From Sphingomonas sp. LHG3406-1 (GTDB lineage: Bacteria; Pseudomonadota; Alphaproteobacteria; Sphingomonadales; Sphingomonadaceae), in NCBI RefSeq assembly GCF_029637485.1, contig NZ_CP069128.1, forward strand, positions 1,550,001-1,614,000: 64,000 nucleotides of DNA. The letters are read 5' to 3'. This document shows, one piece after another, positions 53,156-64,000 of this stretch (the first letter of the stretch is position 1; each line of letters opens with the position of its first letter). The notes below the pieces were generated by a model, which saw nothing but the letters and a program-made list of their open reading frames with translations, made no database searches and was not told the origin of the DNA. The position numbers and the translations under genes were made by a program.

Positions 53156-54537
53156 ACATGTTGCAGACCTTCGGCCGCGGCGGCCTTCCCGCCAACCCCG
53201 GCGGCTTGTCCGTAGCGGGCGAGACCCACCCGGCCGATGCAAGCCCCGAGCCCGACATCCGGCGCGGCCTCATCATCGCTTTCCTCTTCTTCGTGGTCCT
53301 GCTCGGCTGGGCAGCCTTCGCCCGGCTCGACGCGGCGGCGACGGCCGGCGGCAAGCTGGCGGTCTCGGGCCAGCGCCAGACCATCCAGCACCGCGAGGGC
53401 GGCGTCGTCTCCGACATCGGGGTGCGCGAGGGCCAGAAGGTGCAGCAGGGCGAGGTTCTCCTCCGCCTCGCCGGCGCCGACGTCCGCGCGCAGGAACGCT
53501 CGCTCGCGGCGCAGACCATCTCCCTCCTCGCCCAGCGCGCACGGCTGCAGGCCGAGCAGGCCGGCACCCGCGTCATCGTTCCGCCAAGCGAGTTCACGCC
53601 GCTGACCGGCGACGACCGGCGCGACGCCGAACAGGCGCTTCGCCTCCAGGCCTCGCAGCTCAACACGCGCCTCGCGGTGCTGTCGGCCCAGCGTGGCGTG
53701 CTCGGCCAGCGCGCATCGCAGGCGTCGAGCTCGGGCCAGGGCTACAGCCGGCAGGTGGCCGCGATCGACGAGCAGCTGCGGCTGATCAACGAGGAATTGT
53801 CGAGCCTGCAGACGGTCGCCGAGCAGGGCTTCGTGTCCAAGTCGCGGCTGCGCGCGCTGGAACGGTCGCGCGCCGAGCTGCAGGGGCAGCGCGGACAATA
53901 TACGGCAACGGTCGCCCAATCCGGCAGCCAGGTCGGCGAGAGCCGGCTGCAGGCGCTGGAAGCGCAGCGCGACTATGACCAGCGCGTCGCCGACGAGCTG
54001 CGCGATGTCGAGACGAAGCTGGGCGACCTGCTTCCCCGCTGGAACGCGGCGCGCGACCAGCTGGCCCGGACCGAGCTTCGCGCCCCGGTATCAGGGACGG
54101 TGGTCGGCCTGTCGGTCTTCACCCGCGGCGGCGTGATCGCGCCGGGCGAGAAATTGATGGACATCGTGCCCGACCAGGCGCCGCTGACCATCGAGGCGCG
54201 CGTGTCGCCGAACGATGCCGACGACGTGCGCGCCGGCCAGCGCGCCTTTGTCCGCTTCGACAGCCTGCATGAGCGCTCGCTGCCGCCGCTCGAGGGAGAG
54301 GTGCGGCGGATCTCGGCCGATGCCTTCACCGACGAGCGGACCGGCGAGAGCTTCTTCACGGCGGAGGTGTTCGTGCCCGTGTCCGAGCTGCGCAAGATCG
54401 ACCAGACGGGCGGTTCGCACGTGCTTCGCGCCGGCCTTCCGGTGAATGTCGAAATCCCGATCCGCAAGCGGACCGCGCTCCAGTATATCTTCGAGCCGCT
54501 GACCGGTGCCTTCCGCCGCTCGCTGACCGAACATTAG
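53152..54537 (+). CDS. HlyD/PrtE-family membrane-fusion protein
   Basis: A 461-residue periplasmic adaptor. One N-terminal membrane segment (GLIIAFLFFVVLLGWAAFARL) precedes a lipoyl-like/barrel half (HREGGVVSDIGVREGQKVQQGE) and a long coiled-coil hairpin (about 150-300). The second half ends with the HlyD-type barrel (ELRAPVSGTVVGLSVFTRGG). It links the ABC transporter to a TolC-like outer-membrane pore, which is not encoded here. The ATG overlaps the transporter stop. Confidence 0.92.
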   Translation: MNMLQTFGRGGLPANPGGLSVAGETHPADASPEPDIRRGLIIAFLFFVVLLGWAAFARLDAAATAGGKLAVSGQRQTIQHREGGVVSDIGVREGQKVQQGEVLLRLAGADVRAQERSLAAQTISLLAQRARLQAEQAGTRVIVPPSEFTPLTGDDRRDAEQALRLQASQLNTRLAVLSAQRGVLGQRASQASSSGQGYSRQVAAIDEQLRLINEELSSLQTVAEQGFVSKSRLRALERSRAELQGQRGQYTATVAQSGSQVGESRLQALEAQRDYDQRVADELRDVETKLGDLLPRWNAARDQLARTELRAPVSGTVVGLSVFTRGGVIAPGEKLMDIVPDQAPLTIEARVSPNDADDVRAGQRAFVRFDSLHERSLPPLEGEVRRISADAFTDERTGESFFTAEVFVPVSELRKIDQTGGSHVLRAGLPVNVEIPIRKRTALQYIFEPLTGAFRRSLTEH

Positions 54538-55004
54538 CTCGCGAACTTGGCGGTCCGTCCGGCGGCGTCGAAGGCGATCACATCGAACGGGTCCTTGCGC
54601 CCGCCCGGCACTTCCATGCCCGGCGACCCGGCCGGCATGCCGGGCACGGCGATGCCCTTCACGTTCCTGGGGCGGCGCTGGAGCAGGGCGGCGACGGCCG
54701 GCATCGGAACATGGCCCTCGACGACGAGGCCGCCGACCACCGTCGTATGGCAGGAGGCGAGCGCGTCGGGCACGCCCAGCCGGCGCTTGACCGCGGCCAT
54801 GTCGGCGCTCGGCGCGACGGTCACCTTGTAGCCCGCCTTCCTGGCGACATCGGCCCAGGCCGAGCAGCAGCCGCAGCCCGGATCGCGATAGACGGTCATG
54901 GCGGGCCTGGCCGGCGCAGCGAGCGCGGGAGCCCCCACCATGCAGGCGGCGGCGGCGGCGCTGCCGACCAGGAACTGGCGGCGGTCGGGGGCTTGCATCG
55001 TCAT
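54534..55004 (-). CDS. DUF411-family metal-binding protein
   Basis: A 156-residue protein starting at ATG 55002-55004, or at 54996-54998. The N-terminus has a Tat-like signal (DRRQFLVGSAAAAACMVGAP). The mature domain holds the DUF411 cysteine cluster TVYRDPGCGCCSAWADVAR and a conserved His region (SCHTTVVGGLVVEGHVP). The family is associated with copper or other metal handling. Its stop overlaps the membrane-fusion gene stop in opposite orientation. Confidence 0.88.
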   Translation of the reverse strand: MTMQAPDRRQFLVGSAAAAACMVGAPALAAPARPAMTVYRDPGCGCCSAWADVARKAGYKVTVAPSADMAAVKRRLGVPDALASCHTTVVGGLVVEGHVPMPAVAALLQRRPRNVKGIAVPGMPAGSPGMEVPGGRKDPFDVIAFDAAGRTAKFAS

Positions 55005-55100
55005 GGCACCCAAGCTGGTCGCGCGCGCCGCCGAACGCAAGGCTGTTGACCCGACTCGGCTGCCGGACGAAGGCGGGCGCGAACGAAGGAGCGAGACGAG

Positions 55101-55802
55101 ATGATCGAGGCCGAATGGTGGGAATATGACAGCGTCGCCGAGATGGCGGACGCCGTTGCCGGGGATGTCGGCTTCATCATCGAAAGCGCGATCGACGCCC
55201 GCGACGCCTCCCTGCTGGCCCTGCCGGGCGGAAAGACCCCGCTGCCGGTGTTCGACAAGCTGATCGCGTCCAAGCTGCCGTGGAAGAAGGTGACCATCGT
55301 CCCGACCGACGAGCGGCTGGTGGCGGTCGATCATGAGCTCAGCAACGCGCGCATGCTGGCGCAGCGGTTCATGCGGGCCGGCGCGCGGGTGATCCCGATC
55401 GGCGGCGAGAATTCCGATGTCGATGCCGCCGGCAATATCGCCGACGCCCGGCTGCAGGACCTGCCGTGGCCGCCGGACCTCGTCTGGCTCGGCATGGGCG
55501 CGGACGGGCATACGGCCTCGATCTTCGCCGGGCCCGACATGCAGAAGGCGCTGGATGCGCCGAATGCGCGGCGGGCGGCCGGCGTCCGCCCCGACCCGCT
55601 GCCGGCCGAGGCGCCGGTCGCGCGCGTCACCCTCACCCGTGCCGCCCTGCTGTCGGCGCGGACCCTGATCATCACCATCCAGGGCGAGGAGAAGAAGGAA
55701 CTGCTCGAACAGGCGATCGCCGACGGCCAGTCGAGCCGTCTTCCGATCGGCCGGCTGCTGGCCGAGGCCGAGCAGCCGATCGACATTCACTGGGCGCCCT
55801 GA
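55101..55802 (+). CDS. pgl: 6-phosphogluconolactonase
   Basis: A 233-residue enzyme that hydrolyses 6-phosphogluconolactone in the pentose-phosphate or Entner-Doudoroff route. Diagnostic motifs are LLALPGGKTPLPVFDKL, VTIVPTDERLVAVDHELSN and VWLGMGADGHTASIF, the last two being the sugar-isomerase-like substrate-binding loops of Pgl. AAGGAGCGAG stands six bases before the ATG at 55101. It is 96 bases downstream of the divergent DUF411 gene start. Confidence 0.93.
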   Translation: MIEAEWWEYDSVAEMADAVAGDVGFIIESAIDARDASLLALPGGKTPLPVFDKLIASKLPWKKVTIVPTDERLVAVDHELSNARMLAQRFMRAGARVIPIGGENSDVDAAGNIADARLQDLPWPPDLVWLGMGADGHTASIFAGPDMQKALDAPNARRAAGVRPDPLPAEAPVARVTLTRAALLSARTLIITIQGEEKKELLEQAIADGQSSRLPIGRLLAEAEQPIDIHWAP

Positions 55803-55824
55803 GGGACGCCCGGATCGGGATGGT

Positions 55825-56661
55825 CTAGCGGAGGCGCTCGGCCATCCAGGACAGATGCTCGGCCATGAAGGTCGAGATGAAATGGTAGCTGTGGTCGTAG
55901 CCGGGCTGGCGGCGGAGGGTGAGCTTCTGCCCGGCCGCCGCGGCAGCCTGCTCGAGCCGCTCGGGCCTGAGCTCGCGCTCGAGGAACGGGTCCGCGGTGC
56001 CGACGTCGACGAGGAGGTCGGGCAGGCGCGCGCCGCCTTCGATAAGTGCCACGGCGTCGTGGCGCTGCCAAACCGAACGGTCGGCGCCGAGATAGCGCGA
56101 GAAGGCCTTCTCGCCCCACGGGACTTCGGACGGCGCAACGATCGGCGCGAAAGCGCTGACCGCGCGGTAGCGGCCGGGCTGGCGGAGGGCGACGGTCAGC
56201 GCGCCATGGCCGCCCATGCTATGCCCGGTGATCGCCTGCGCGCCCATGTCGAGCGATGGAAACTCGGCCGCGACCAGCGCGGGCAGCTCGTCGGTGACGT
56301 AGCTCCACATGCGATAATGGGCCGACCAGGGCGCCTCGGTCGCGTCCACGTAGAAGCCGGCGCCCTTGCCGATGTCCCAGCCATCCTCGTCATGGACGTC
56401 ATCACCGCGCGGCGAGGTGTCGGGCGCGAGGAAGGCAAGCCCGAGCGCCGCGCAGGCCGCCCGATACTCGCCCTTGTCGGTGACGTTGGCGTGGGTGCAG
56501 GTCAGCCCGGAAAGGTAGGTGACCAGCGGCACCTGCCCCTGTTCCGCCTGTGGAGGCAGGAACAGGGAGAAGGTCATCGGCGTGCCGGTGGCGCGGCTGT
56601 CATGCGTGATGACGAGCTGACGGCCGCCGTGGCTGCAGACGTCGGAAGCAATCGACGTCAC
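55825..56661 (-). CDS. fghA: S-formylglutathione hydrolase
   Basis: A 278-residue esterase-D family serine hydrolase. The nucleophile elbow is AITGHSMGGHGALTVAL, and the catalytic His region is QPGYDHSYHFISTFM. Near the N-terminus it has TYLSGLTCTHANVTDKGEY. It converts S-formylglutathione to formate and glutathione, the last step of formaldehyde detoxification. The start overlaps the VOC gene by four bases, and the class III alcohol dehydrogenase gene is upstream in the same operon. Confidence 0.95.
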   Translation of the reverse strand: MTSIASDVCSHGGRQLVITHDSRATGTPMTFSLFLPPQAEQGQVPLVTYLSGLTCTHANVTDKGEYRAACAALGLAFLAPDTSPRGDDVHDEDGWDIGKGAGFYVDATEAPWSAHYRMWSYVTDELPALVAAEFPSLDMGAQAITGHSMGGHGALTVALRQPGRYRAVSAFAPIVAPSEVPWGEKAFSRYLGADRSVWQRHDAVALIEGGARLPDLLVDVGTADPFLERELRPERLEQAAAAAGQKLTLRRQPGYDHSYHFISTFMAEHLSWMAERLR

Positions 56662-57047
56662 GACTTGGCGGGCAGTCGGTGCATGGCGCAGATCTTGTTC
56701 CCGTCGGGATCGCGCAGGTAGGCGAGGTAGAGCTCGACCCCGGCGCCGGAGCGGATCCCGGGATCATCCTCGATCGGGGTGCCGCCGGCCGCGATGCCCG
56801 CCTCGTGCCAGGCGTGGGCCTGTTCCGGGCTGCTGACGGCGAAGCCGAGGGTGCAGCCGTTGCCGTGGGTAGCCGGCTCGCCGTTGATCGGCTTGGTGAT
56901 GATGAAGATGCCGCCGTCCTTCAGGTACATCACCCGGCCCTTGGGATCGACCCGCCCCTCGCGGCCGCCGATGGCGGTGAGCAGGGCGTCGTAGAACTTC
57001 TTCGAGCGCTCGATGTCGTTCGAGCCGATCATCACGTGACTGAACAT
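56658..57047 (-). CDS. VOC-family (glyoxalase-like) protein
   Basis: A 129-residue vicinal-oxygen-chelate domain protein. It begins MFSHVMIGSNDIERSKKFYD, the typical first beta-alpha-beta unit with metal-ligand His4. It ends VELYLAYLRDPDGNKICAMH, containing the characteristic DPDGN turn. Its gene lies between the class III alcohol dehydrogenase and S-formylglutathione hydrolase genes, 18 bases from the former and overlapping the latter. Its role may be in glutathione-adduct handling, but the substrate is unknown. Confidence 0.88.
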   Translation of the reverse strand: MFSHVMIGSNDIERSKKFYDALLTAIGGREGRVDPKGRVMYLKDGGIFIITKPINGEPATHGNGCTLGFAVSSPEQAHAWHEAGIAAGGTPIEDDPGIRSGAGVELYLAYLRDPDGNKICAMHRLPAKS

Positions 57048-57065
57048 CTTTCCTCCCGCGTAAGA

Positions 57066-58178
<1,113 letters not shown>

Positions 58179-58250
58179 GGGGCACTCCTTTGCCCAGCCT
58201 GTTGCCACGCCGGAGCGGCTCGGCCAAGCGGAAGCAGAGGAGAAAGAGCG

Positions 58251-59009
58251 ATGGGCTTTGCAACTGGCAAGCATGCACTCATCACCGGTGGCGGCACCGG
58301 CATCGGCGCCGGCGCAGCGCGCGCCCTTGCGGCGGCAGGGGCGAAAGTGTCCCTGCTCGGCCGCCGCCGCGAGCCGCTCGCAGCGGTAGCGGCGGAGACC
58401 GGTGGCCGCGCCATCGTCTGCGACGTGACCGATCCGGAGGCGCAGGCCCGCGCCTTCGCCGAGGCGCGCGAGACGTTCGGACCGCTCGACATCGTCATCC
58501 TCAACGCCGGGATCGGTGACAGCCGGCCGTTCCTGCGGACCAGCCGCGACAGCTGGAATGCGATCATCGCGACCAACCTGACGGCGTTGTTCGATGGTGC
58601 GCAGCTGGCGCTTCCCGACCTTCAGGCCGAAGGCAAGAGACTGATCATCGTCGCCTCGGTAGCCGGCCTCAAGGGCGGCGCGATGGCGGCCCCCTACGCC
58701 GCGTCCAAGCATGGCGCGGTCGGTCTCGCCCGCAGCCTCGCGCTGGAGTTCGCCCGCACCGGCCTCACCGTCAACGCCATCTGCCCGAGCTTCGTCGACA
58801 CGCCGATGGTCGACGACAGCGCCGCCCGGATCGCCGGCGCGACCGGGAAGAGCGTGGAGGAAGCCCGCAAGCTGCTGGCCAAGGCCAATGGCAACGGGCG
58901 GCTGATCACGGTCGATGAAGTGGCCCACGCGATCGTGCAATTATGCCTGCCGGGCGCAAGCGGCGTGAACGGCGCCTGCGTGACCATCGACGGCGGCACG
59001 AGCGCCTGA
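58251..59009 (+). CDS. Short-chain dehydrogenase/reductase (SDR)
   Basis: A 252-residue classical SDR. It has [16 protein letters not shown] (TGxxxGxG-type cofactor motif), VCDVTD, the NAG motif in [11 protein letters not shown], and the catalytic Ser-Tyr-Lys in [10 protein letters not shown] and [26 protein letters not shown] stands before ATG 58251. Substrates could be a 3-hydroxyacyl-CoA or another hydroxy compound; its neighbours give no decisive clue. It is divergent from frmA. Confidence 0.92.
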   Translation: MGFATGKHALITGGGTGIGAGAARALAAAGAKVSLLGRRREPLAAVAAETGGRAIVCDVTDPEAQARAFAEARETFGPLDIVILNAGIGDSRPFLRTSRDSWNAIIATNLTALFDGAQLALPDLQAEGKRLIIVASVAGLKGGAMAAPYAASKHGAVGLARSLALEFARTGLTVNAICPSFVDTPMVDDSAARIAGATGKSVEEARKLLAKANGNGRLITVDEVAHAIVQLCLPGASGVNGACVTIDGGTSA

Positions 59010-59011
59010 GC

Positions 59012-59038
59012 GTCACCCCGAGCCGGGTTCGGGGTGAC
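59012..59038. terminator. Bidirectional stem-loop between convergent genes
   Basis: A 10-base perfect stem, GTCACCCCGA and TCGGGGTGAC, encloses a 7-base loop (GCCGGGT). It lies two bases after the SDR stop and two bases before the end of the biotin carboxylase gene, on the opposite strand. No long T tract follows, so it may be a rho-independent-like hairpin of modest strength or a member of the local GTCACCCCG repeat family. Confidence 0.7.
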
Positions 59039-59040
59039 GA

Positions 59041-61119
59041 CTATTCGAACTCGACGATCACCTGGTCGACCGCGACGCTCTCGCCCGCGCCGACCGGCGT
59101 GGCCTTGACGGTTGCGGCCTTTTCGGCGCGGAGGATGTTCTCCATCTTCATCGCTTCCATGACGGCGATCGGCTGCCCGGCCTCGACCTTGTCGCCCGTC
59201 TTCACATCAAGCCTGGTCACCAGCCCCGGCATGGGCGCCAGCAGGAAGCGCGAGAGGTCGGGCGGGATCTTCTCGATCATGTGCCGGGCAAGCTCGGCGA
59301 CCTGCGGGGTCATGACGGTGGCGCGGTGGGTCGCGCCGCGGGTCGTCATGGCCCAGCTGCGGCCATGCCGGGCGACCAGCACGGTACGGGAGCGATGGCC
59401 GATGCGGGCGCGCACCAGCCGCTGGCCGGGCAGGTAATCGGCATCGAAGGTGAGCGGCTCGCCCTCGTCCACCACCACCTTGTCGACCATGAAGCGGACC
59501 CGGTGTTCGGCCCCGCCGTCCAGCCGCACGACATGGTCGCGGCCGGCCGGTGCGGGGCGGCTCAGCTGCTGGTCGATCCGCAGCGCGCGGGCTTCATGGA
59601 CGGTGCCGATGAAGGCGGCGATGGCGCTGAGGTCGGCGGTCAGCGCCTCGCCAAGCGGCGCACCGGTGAAGCCGTCGGGATATTCCTCGGCGATGAAGCC
59701 GGTGGTGATCTCGCCCGAACGGAAGCGCGGATGCTGCATCAGAGCGGAGAGGAAATCGACATTGTGGCTGATGCCGCCGATGTCGAAGGCGTCGAGCGCC
59801 TCCACCTGCGCGTCGATCGCCGCCTCGCGGGTGCGGCCCCAGGTGATCAGCTTGGCGATCATGGGGTCGTAGAACATCGACACTTCGCCGCCTTCGAAGA
59901 CGCCGTCGTCGACGCGGGTACGGACCTGCTCCCTTCCCGCGTGCGGGAGGGGCCGGGGGAGGACTTGTTCGCTGGCGGAGGGTGACATGCCCTCCCCTAG
60001 CCCCTCCGGCGCGTGGGAGGGGGACGGAGGAGCGTAACGCACCAGCCGCCCCGTGCTCGGCAAGAACCCGCGATAGGGGTCTTCGGCATAGACGCGCGTC
60101 TCGACACTCCAGCCGTCGAGCCGCACCTCGTCCTGCGTGAAGGCCAGCTTCTCGCCGGCGGCGACGCGGATCATCTGCTCGACGAGATCGAGGCCGGTGA
60201 TCTCCTCGGTGACCGGATGCTCGACCTGGAGCCGGGTGTTCATCTCGAGGAAGTAGAAGCTTTCCCCCGTGGGGTCGGCGCCGGAGACGATCAGCTCGAC
60301 CGTGCCCGCGCTATGGTAGCCGACCGCGCGGGCCAGGGCGACGCACTGCTCGCCCATCGCCTTGCGCATCTGCGGCGTGACGAACGGACTTGGCGCTTCC
60401 TCGACCACCTTCTGGTGGCGGCGCTGAATCGAGCATTCGCGCTCGTTCAGGTAAAGGATGTTGCCGTGCCGGTCGCCGATCAGCTGGATCTCGATGTGGC
60501 GCGGGCTTTCGATGAACTTCTCGATGAACACGCGGTCGTCGCCGAAGCTGTTCAGCCCCTCGCGCTTGGTCGCCTCGAAGCCGTCGCGGACGTCCTGCTC
60601 GGACCAGGCGAGGCGCATGCCCTTGCCGCCGCCGCCCGCCGAGGCCTTCATCATCACCGGATAGCCGATCTCGCCCGCGATCCGCACCGCGTCGTCGGTG
60701 GTGGCAATGTCGCCGAGGAAGCCCGGCACGACGTTCACCCCGGCGGCCTGGGCGAGCTTCTTGGATTCGATCTTGTCGCCCATGGCGGCGATGGCGTTGG
60801 CCGGCGGGCCGATGAATTCGATGCCCTCCGCGCTCAGCGCTTCGACGAAGGAGGCGCGCTCGGACAGGAAGCCGTAACCAGGGTGCACGGCCTCGGCGCC
60901 GGTCGCCTTGCAGGCCTCGATGATGAGGTCGGCCCGAAGGTAGCTCTCCGCGGCCGGCGCCGGCCCGAGCCGCACCGCCTCGTCGGCCATGCGGACGTGC
61001 GGCGCGCGGGCGTCGGCGTCGGAATAGACCGCCACGGTCTTGATGCCCATGCGGCGCGCGGTGCGGATCACCCGGCAAGCAATTTCGCCGCGATTGGCGA
61101 TGAGGATCTTGGAGAACAT
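59041..61119 (-). CDS. pccA: Propionyl-/acetyl-CoA-type carboxylase biotin carboxylase subunit
   Basis: A 692-residue biotin-dependent carboxylase alpha subunit. The biotin carboxylase domain begins KILIANRGEIACRVIRTARR and has KASAGGGGKGMRLAWSEQD (ATP-grasp) and REHIEIQ-like residues (ESPRHIEIQLIGDRHGN). The C-terminal biotinyl domain has VMEAMKMENILRAEK with the biotinylated Lys. Compared with the usual 660-670 residues, the excess matches an in-frame insertion near residues 363-397. Its partner carboxyltransferase gene is not in the window. It lies downstream of methylmalonyl-CoA mutase on the same strand, which supports propionyl-CoA as substrate. Confidence 0.94.
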   Translation of the reverse strand: MFSKILIANRGEIACRVIRTARRMGIKTVAVYSDADARAPHVRMADEAVRLGPAPAAESYLRADLIIEACKATGAEAVHPGYGFLSERASFVEALSAEGIEFIGPPANAIAAMGDKIESKKLAQAAGVNVVPGFLGDIATTDDAVRIAGEIGYPVMMKASAGGGGKGMRLAWSEQDVRDGFEATKREGLNSFGDDRVFIEKFIESPRHIEIQLIGDRHGNILYLNERECSIQRRHQKVVEEAPSPFVTPQMRKAMGEQCVALARAVGYHSAGTVELIVSGADPTGESFYFLEMNTRLQVEHPVTEEITGLDLVEQMIRVAAGEKLAFTQDEVRLDGWSVETRVYAEDPYRGFLPSTGRLVRYAPPSPSHAPEGLGEGMSPSASEQVLPRPLPHAGREQVRTRVDDGVFEGGEVSMFYDPMIAKLITWGRTREAAIDAQVEALDAFDIGGISHNVDFLSALMQHPRFRSGEITTGFIAEEYPDGFTGAPLGEALTADLSAIAAFIGTVHEARALRIDQQLSRPAPAGRDHVVRLDGGAEHRVRFMVDKVVVDEGEPLTFDADYLPGQRLVRARIGHRSRTVLVARHGRSWAMTTRGATHRATVMTPQVAELARHMIEKIPPDLSRFLLAPMPGLVTRLDVKTGDKVEAGQPIAVMEAMKMENILRAEKAATVKATPVGAGESVAVDQVIVEFE
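59929..60030. repeat. Palindromic repeat element inside the biotin carboxylase coding sequence
   Basis: About 100 bases with nested inverted repeats. The outer hairpins are around CCCTTCCCGC-GT-GCGGGAGGGG (59931-59952) and CCCCTCC...GGGAGGGG (60001-60022). A longer pairing of GGGGGAGG with CCTCCCC spans the middle. It is translated in frame into SPSHAPEGLGEG and following residues, about 34 extra amino acids. The composition is like intergenic palindromic repeats of alphaproteobacteria. Its effect on protein folding is unknown. Confidence 0.8.
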
Positions 61120-61135
61120 CGGCGCTTCCTATCAC

Positions 61136-61220
61136 GTCACCCCGGGCTTGACCCGGGGTCCACCTGCCTTTGGCCGATGGACTAAGAACAAGGGGGATGC
61201 CGGATCAAGTCCGGCATGAC
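61136..61220. repeat. Bipartite intergenic palindromic repeat
   Basis: Two perfect hairpins stand about 40 bases apart. The first is ACCCCGGG-CTTGA-CCCGGGGT (61139-61159). The second is ATGCCGGA-TCAAG-TCCGGCAT (61197-61217). The ends GTCA and TGAC also pair. This is the typical shape of the alphaproteobacterial repeat with CTTGA/TCAAG loops. It fills the gap between methylmalonyl-CoA mutase and the biotin carboxylase genes, where it could affect mRNA processing. Confidence 0.8.
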
Positions 61221-61228
61221 GAGGCGGT

Positions 61229-63364
<2,136 letters not shown>

Positions 63365-63438
63365 TCCCTTGCCCTAGCGCCGGGGGCGACGCCTGCCAAT
63401 CGGCTGCACCCCATCACCGGCTGACACGTTGGACAGCG

Positions 63439-64000
63439 ATGCGCGGCTTCGACTTCAGTTCATGGCAGGCAATCGGCACCACCCTGCTGGGCCTGTCGCT
63501 CATCACCATCATCGGAGTTGGCGTCCGGCTGCTGGCGATGATGACCATCCAGCAACGGCGCGAGCGCGAGAACCGCCAGATCAACGAGCGGCTGCGGACC
63601 CTAATCGCGGCCTACAAGACGCTTGGCGGCTCCTTTACCGGCGACTTGTCGGTCGACCCGACGCATCTGCGCGATCTGCGCCGCCGCGCTGCGGCGCAAG
63701 CCGACGAGGGCTTGCTTCTCAATGCCGAAAGCGCCGGCTCCGAACGCATGCGGCGAATGCGCGACGCAGTGGAGGCGGCGCTCGCCGACATCATCCTGCT
63801 CGGTACCGACGAGCAGGTGGCGCTTGCCACGAGCGCCGCGCAGGAACTGGTCGCCGGACGCCCGGTGCATACGGCCGAACTGGTGGTCGCCCTGCGCGAC
63901 TTCATCCGCCAGGCACTGGGGCTCGACCCGGTGCCCGCCGGGGTCAGCGTTCCCCGGCAGGGGCCAACCCGCACGGCGGGCAGCGCTGGACGCGGGCGCG
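63439..64000 (+). CDS. Uncharacterised membrane-anchored protein (runs off the right edge)
   Basis: An open frame from ATG 63439 continues past base 64000, at least 187 residues. The N-terminus has a membrane segment (AIGTTLLGLSLITIIGVGV), then a basic helical stretch (TIQQRRERENRQINERLRTL) and AYKTLGGSFTGDLSVDP. The later part includes AVEAALADIILLGTDEQV and LRDFIRQALGLDP. I recognise the general pattern as a widespread family of uncharacterised proteobacterial proteins but cannot name a function. It is divergent from methylmalonyl-CoA mutase across 74 bases. Confidence 0.75.
   Translation, partial: MRGFDFSSWQAIGTTLLGLSLITIIGVGVRLLAMMTIQQRRERENRQINERLRTLIAAYKTLGGSFTGDLSVDPTHLRDLRRRAAAQADEGLLLNAESAGSERMRRMRDAVEAALADIILLGTDEQVALATSAAQELVAGRPVHTAELVVALRDFIRQALGLDPVPAGVSVPRQGPTRTAGSAGRGR

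Noticed and set aside
58179..58940. Open frame extending frmA upstream
   Set aside because: It is antisense to the SDR gene; AAGGAG supports the ATG at 58176-58178.

Overview
The window reads as chromosomal DNA of a high-GC alphaproteobacterium of the Sphingomonadaceae, most likely Sphingomonas or a close relative. The evidence is a sphingan-like exopolysaccharide toolkit (split chain-length determinant and kinase-like partner, Wza-like lipoprotein, polyprenyl-phosphate sugar transferase, two Wzy-like proteins, a dedicated type I secretion pair), a bacteriophytochrome of the HWE kinase class, and frequent 4-base ATGA/GTGA gene overlaps. I saw no tRNA, rRNA, CRISPR array, transposase or phage structural gene. 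Protein assignments come from reading motifs; no database search was run.

Region 1 (1-9100) is sensory and regulatory. It holds the N-terminal part of an animal-type haem peroxidase, a LuxR-type regulator with a degenerate receiver, an AraC regulator followed at once by a bacteriophytochrome-HWE kinase-receiver protein, and a hybrid PAS histidine kinase.

Region 2 (8059-16637, all on the minus strand) is a compact chemotaxis-type operon. Reading 5' to 3' it encodes a soluble MCP with two signalling hairpins, a protein with three CheW domains, CheB, CheR, CheA, a small STAS protein, a single-domain response regulator and a CheC-like protein, followed by the hybrid kinase of region 1. Nearly every junction overlaps or is within a few bases. 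No flagellar gene is near, so an output other than swimming is possible. A 58-residue helix-turn-helix-like protein and a small membrane protein diverge from it.

Region 3 (17.5-54.5 kb) is a large surface-polysaccharide and secretion locus. It contains GT2, GT4 and GT26 glycosyltransferases, a methyltransferase, an ABC exporter, two paralogous Wzy-like polymerases, a chain-length determinant with a kinase-like partner lacking a Walker A motif, an ORC-like ATPase, two GH5 glycosidases (one with a Sec-type signal, one with RTX repeats), a priming sugar transferase, ManC, a Wza-like lipoprotein, a Wzx-like flippase, a GT4-GT26 fusion, and a type I secretion ABC transporter with its membrane-fusion protein. 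Inserted within it are a GMC oxidoreductase/Tat protein/HAD-membrane fusion operon, an HTTM-DCC pair with a small peptide, and an unusual J-like/TonB-like fusion. A coherent reading is that the polymer is primed by the sugar transferase, extended by the glycosyltransferases, flipped and polymerised by the Wzx/Wzy proteins, exported through the chain-length determinant and Wza, and trimmed by the GH5 enzymes.

Region 4 (54.5-64 kb) is central metabolism: a DUF411 metal-binding protein, 6-phosphogluconolactonase, a glutathione-dependent formaldehyde detoxification operon (class III alcohol dehydrogenase, VOC protein, S-formylglutathione hydrolase), an SDR, a propionyl-CoA-type biotin carboxylase with an in-frame palindromic insertion, methylmalonyl-CoA mutase, and the start of an uncharacterised membrane-anchored protein.
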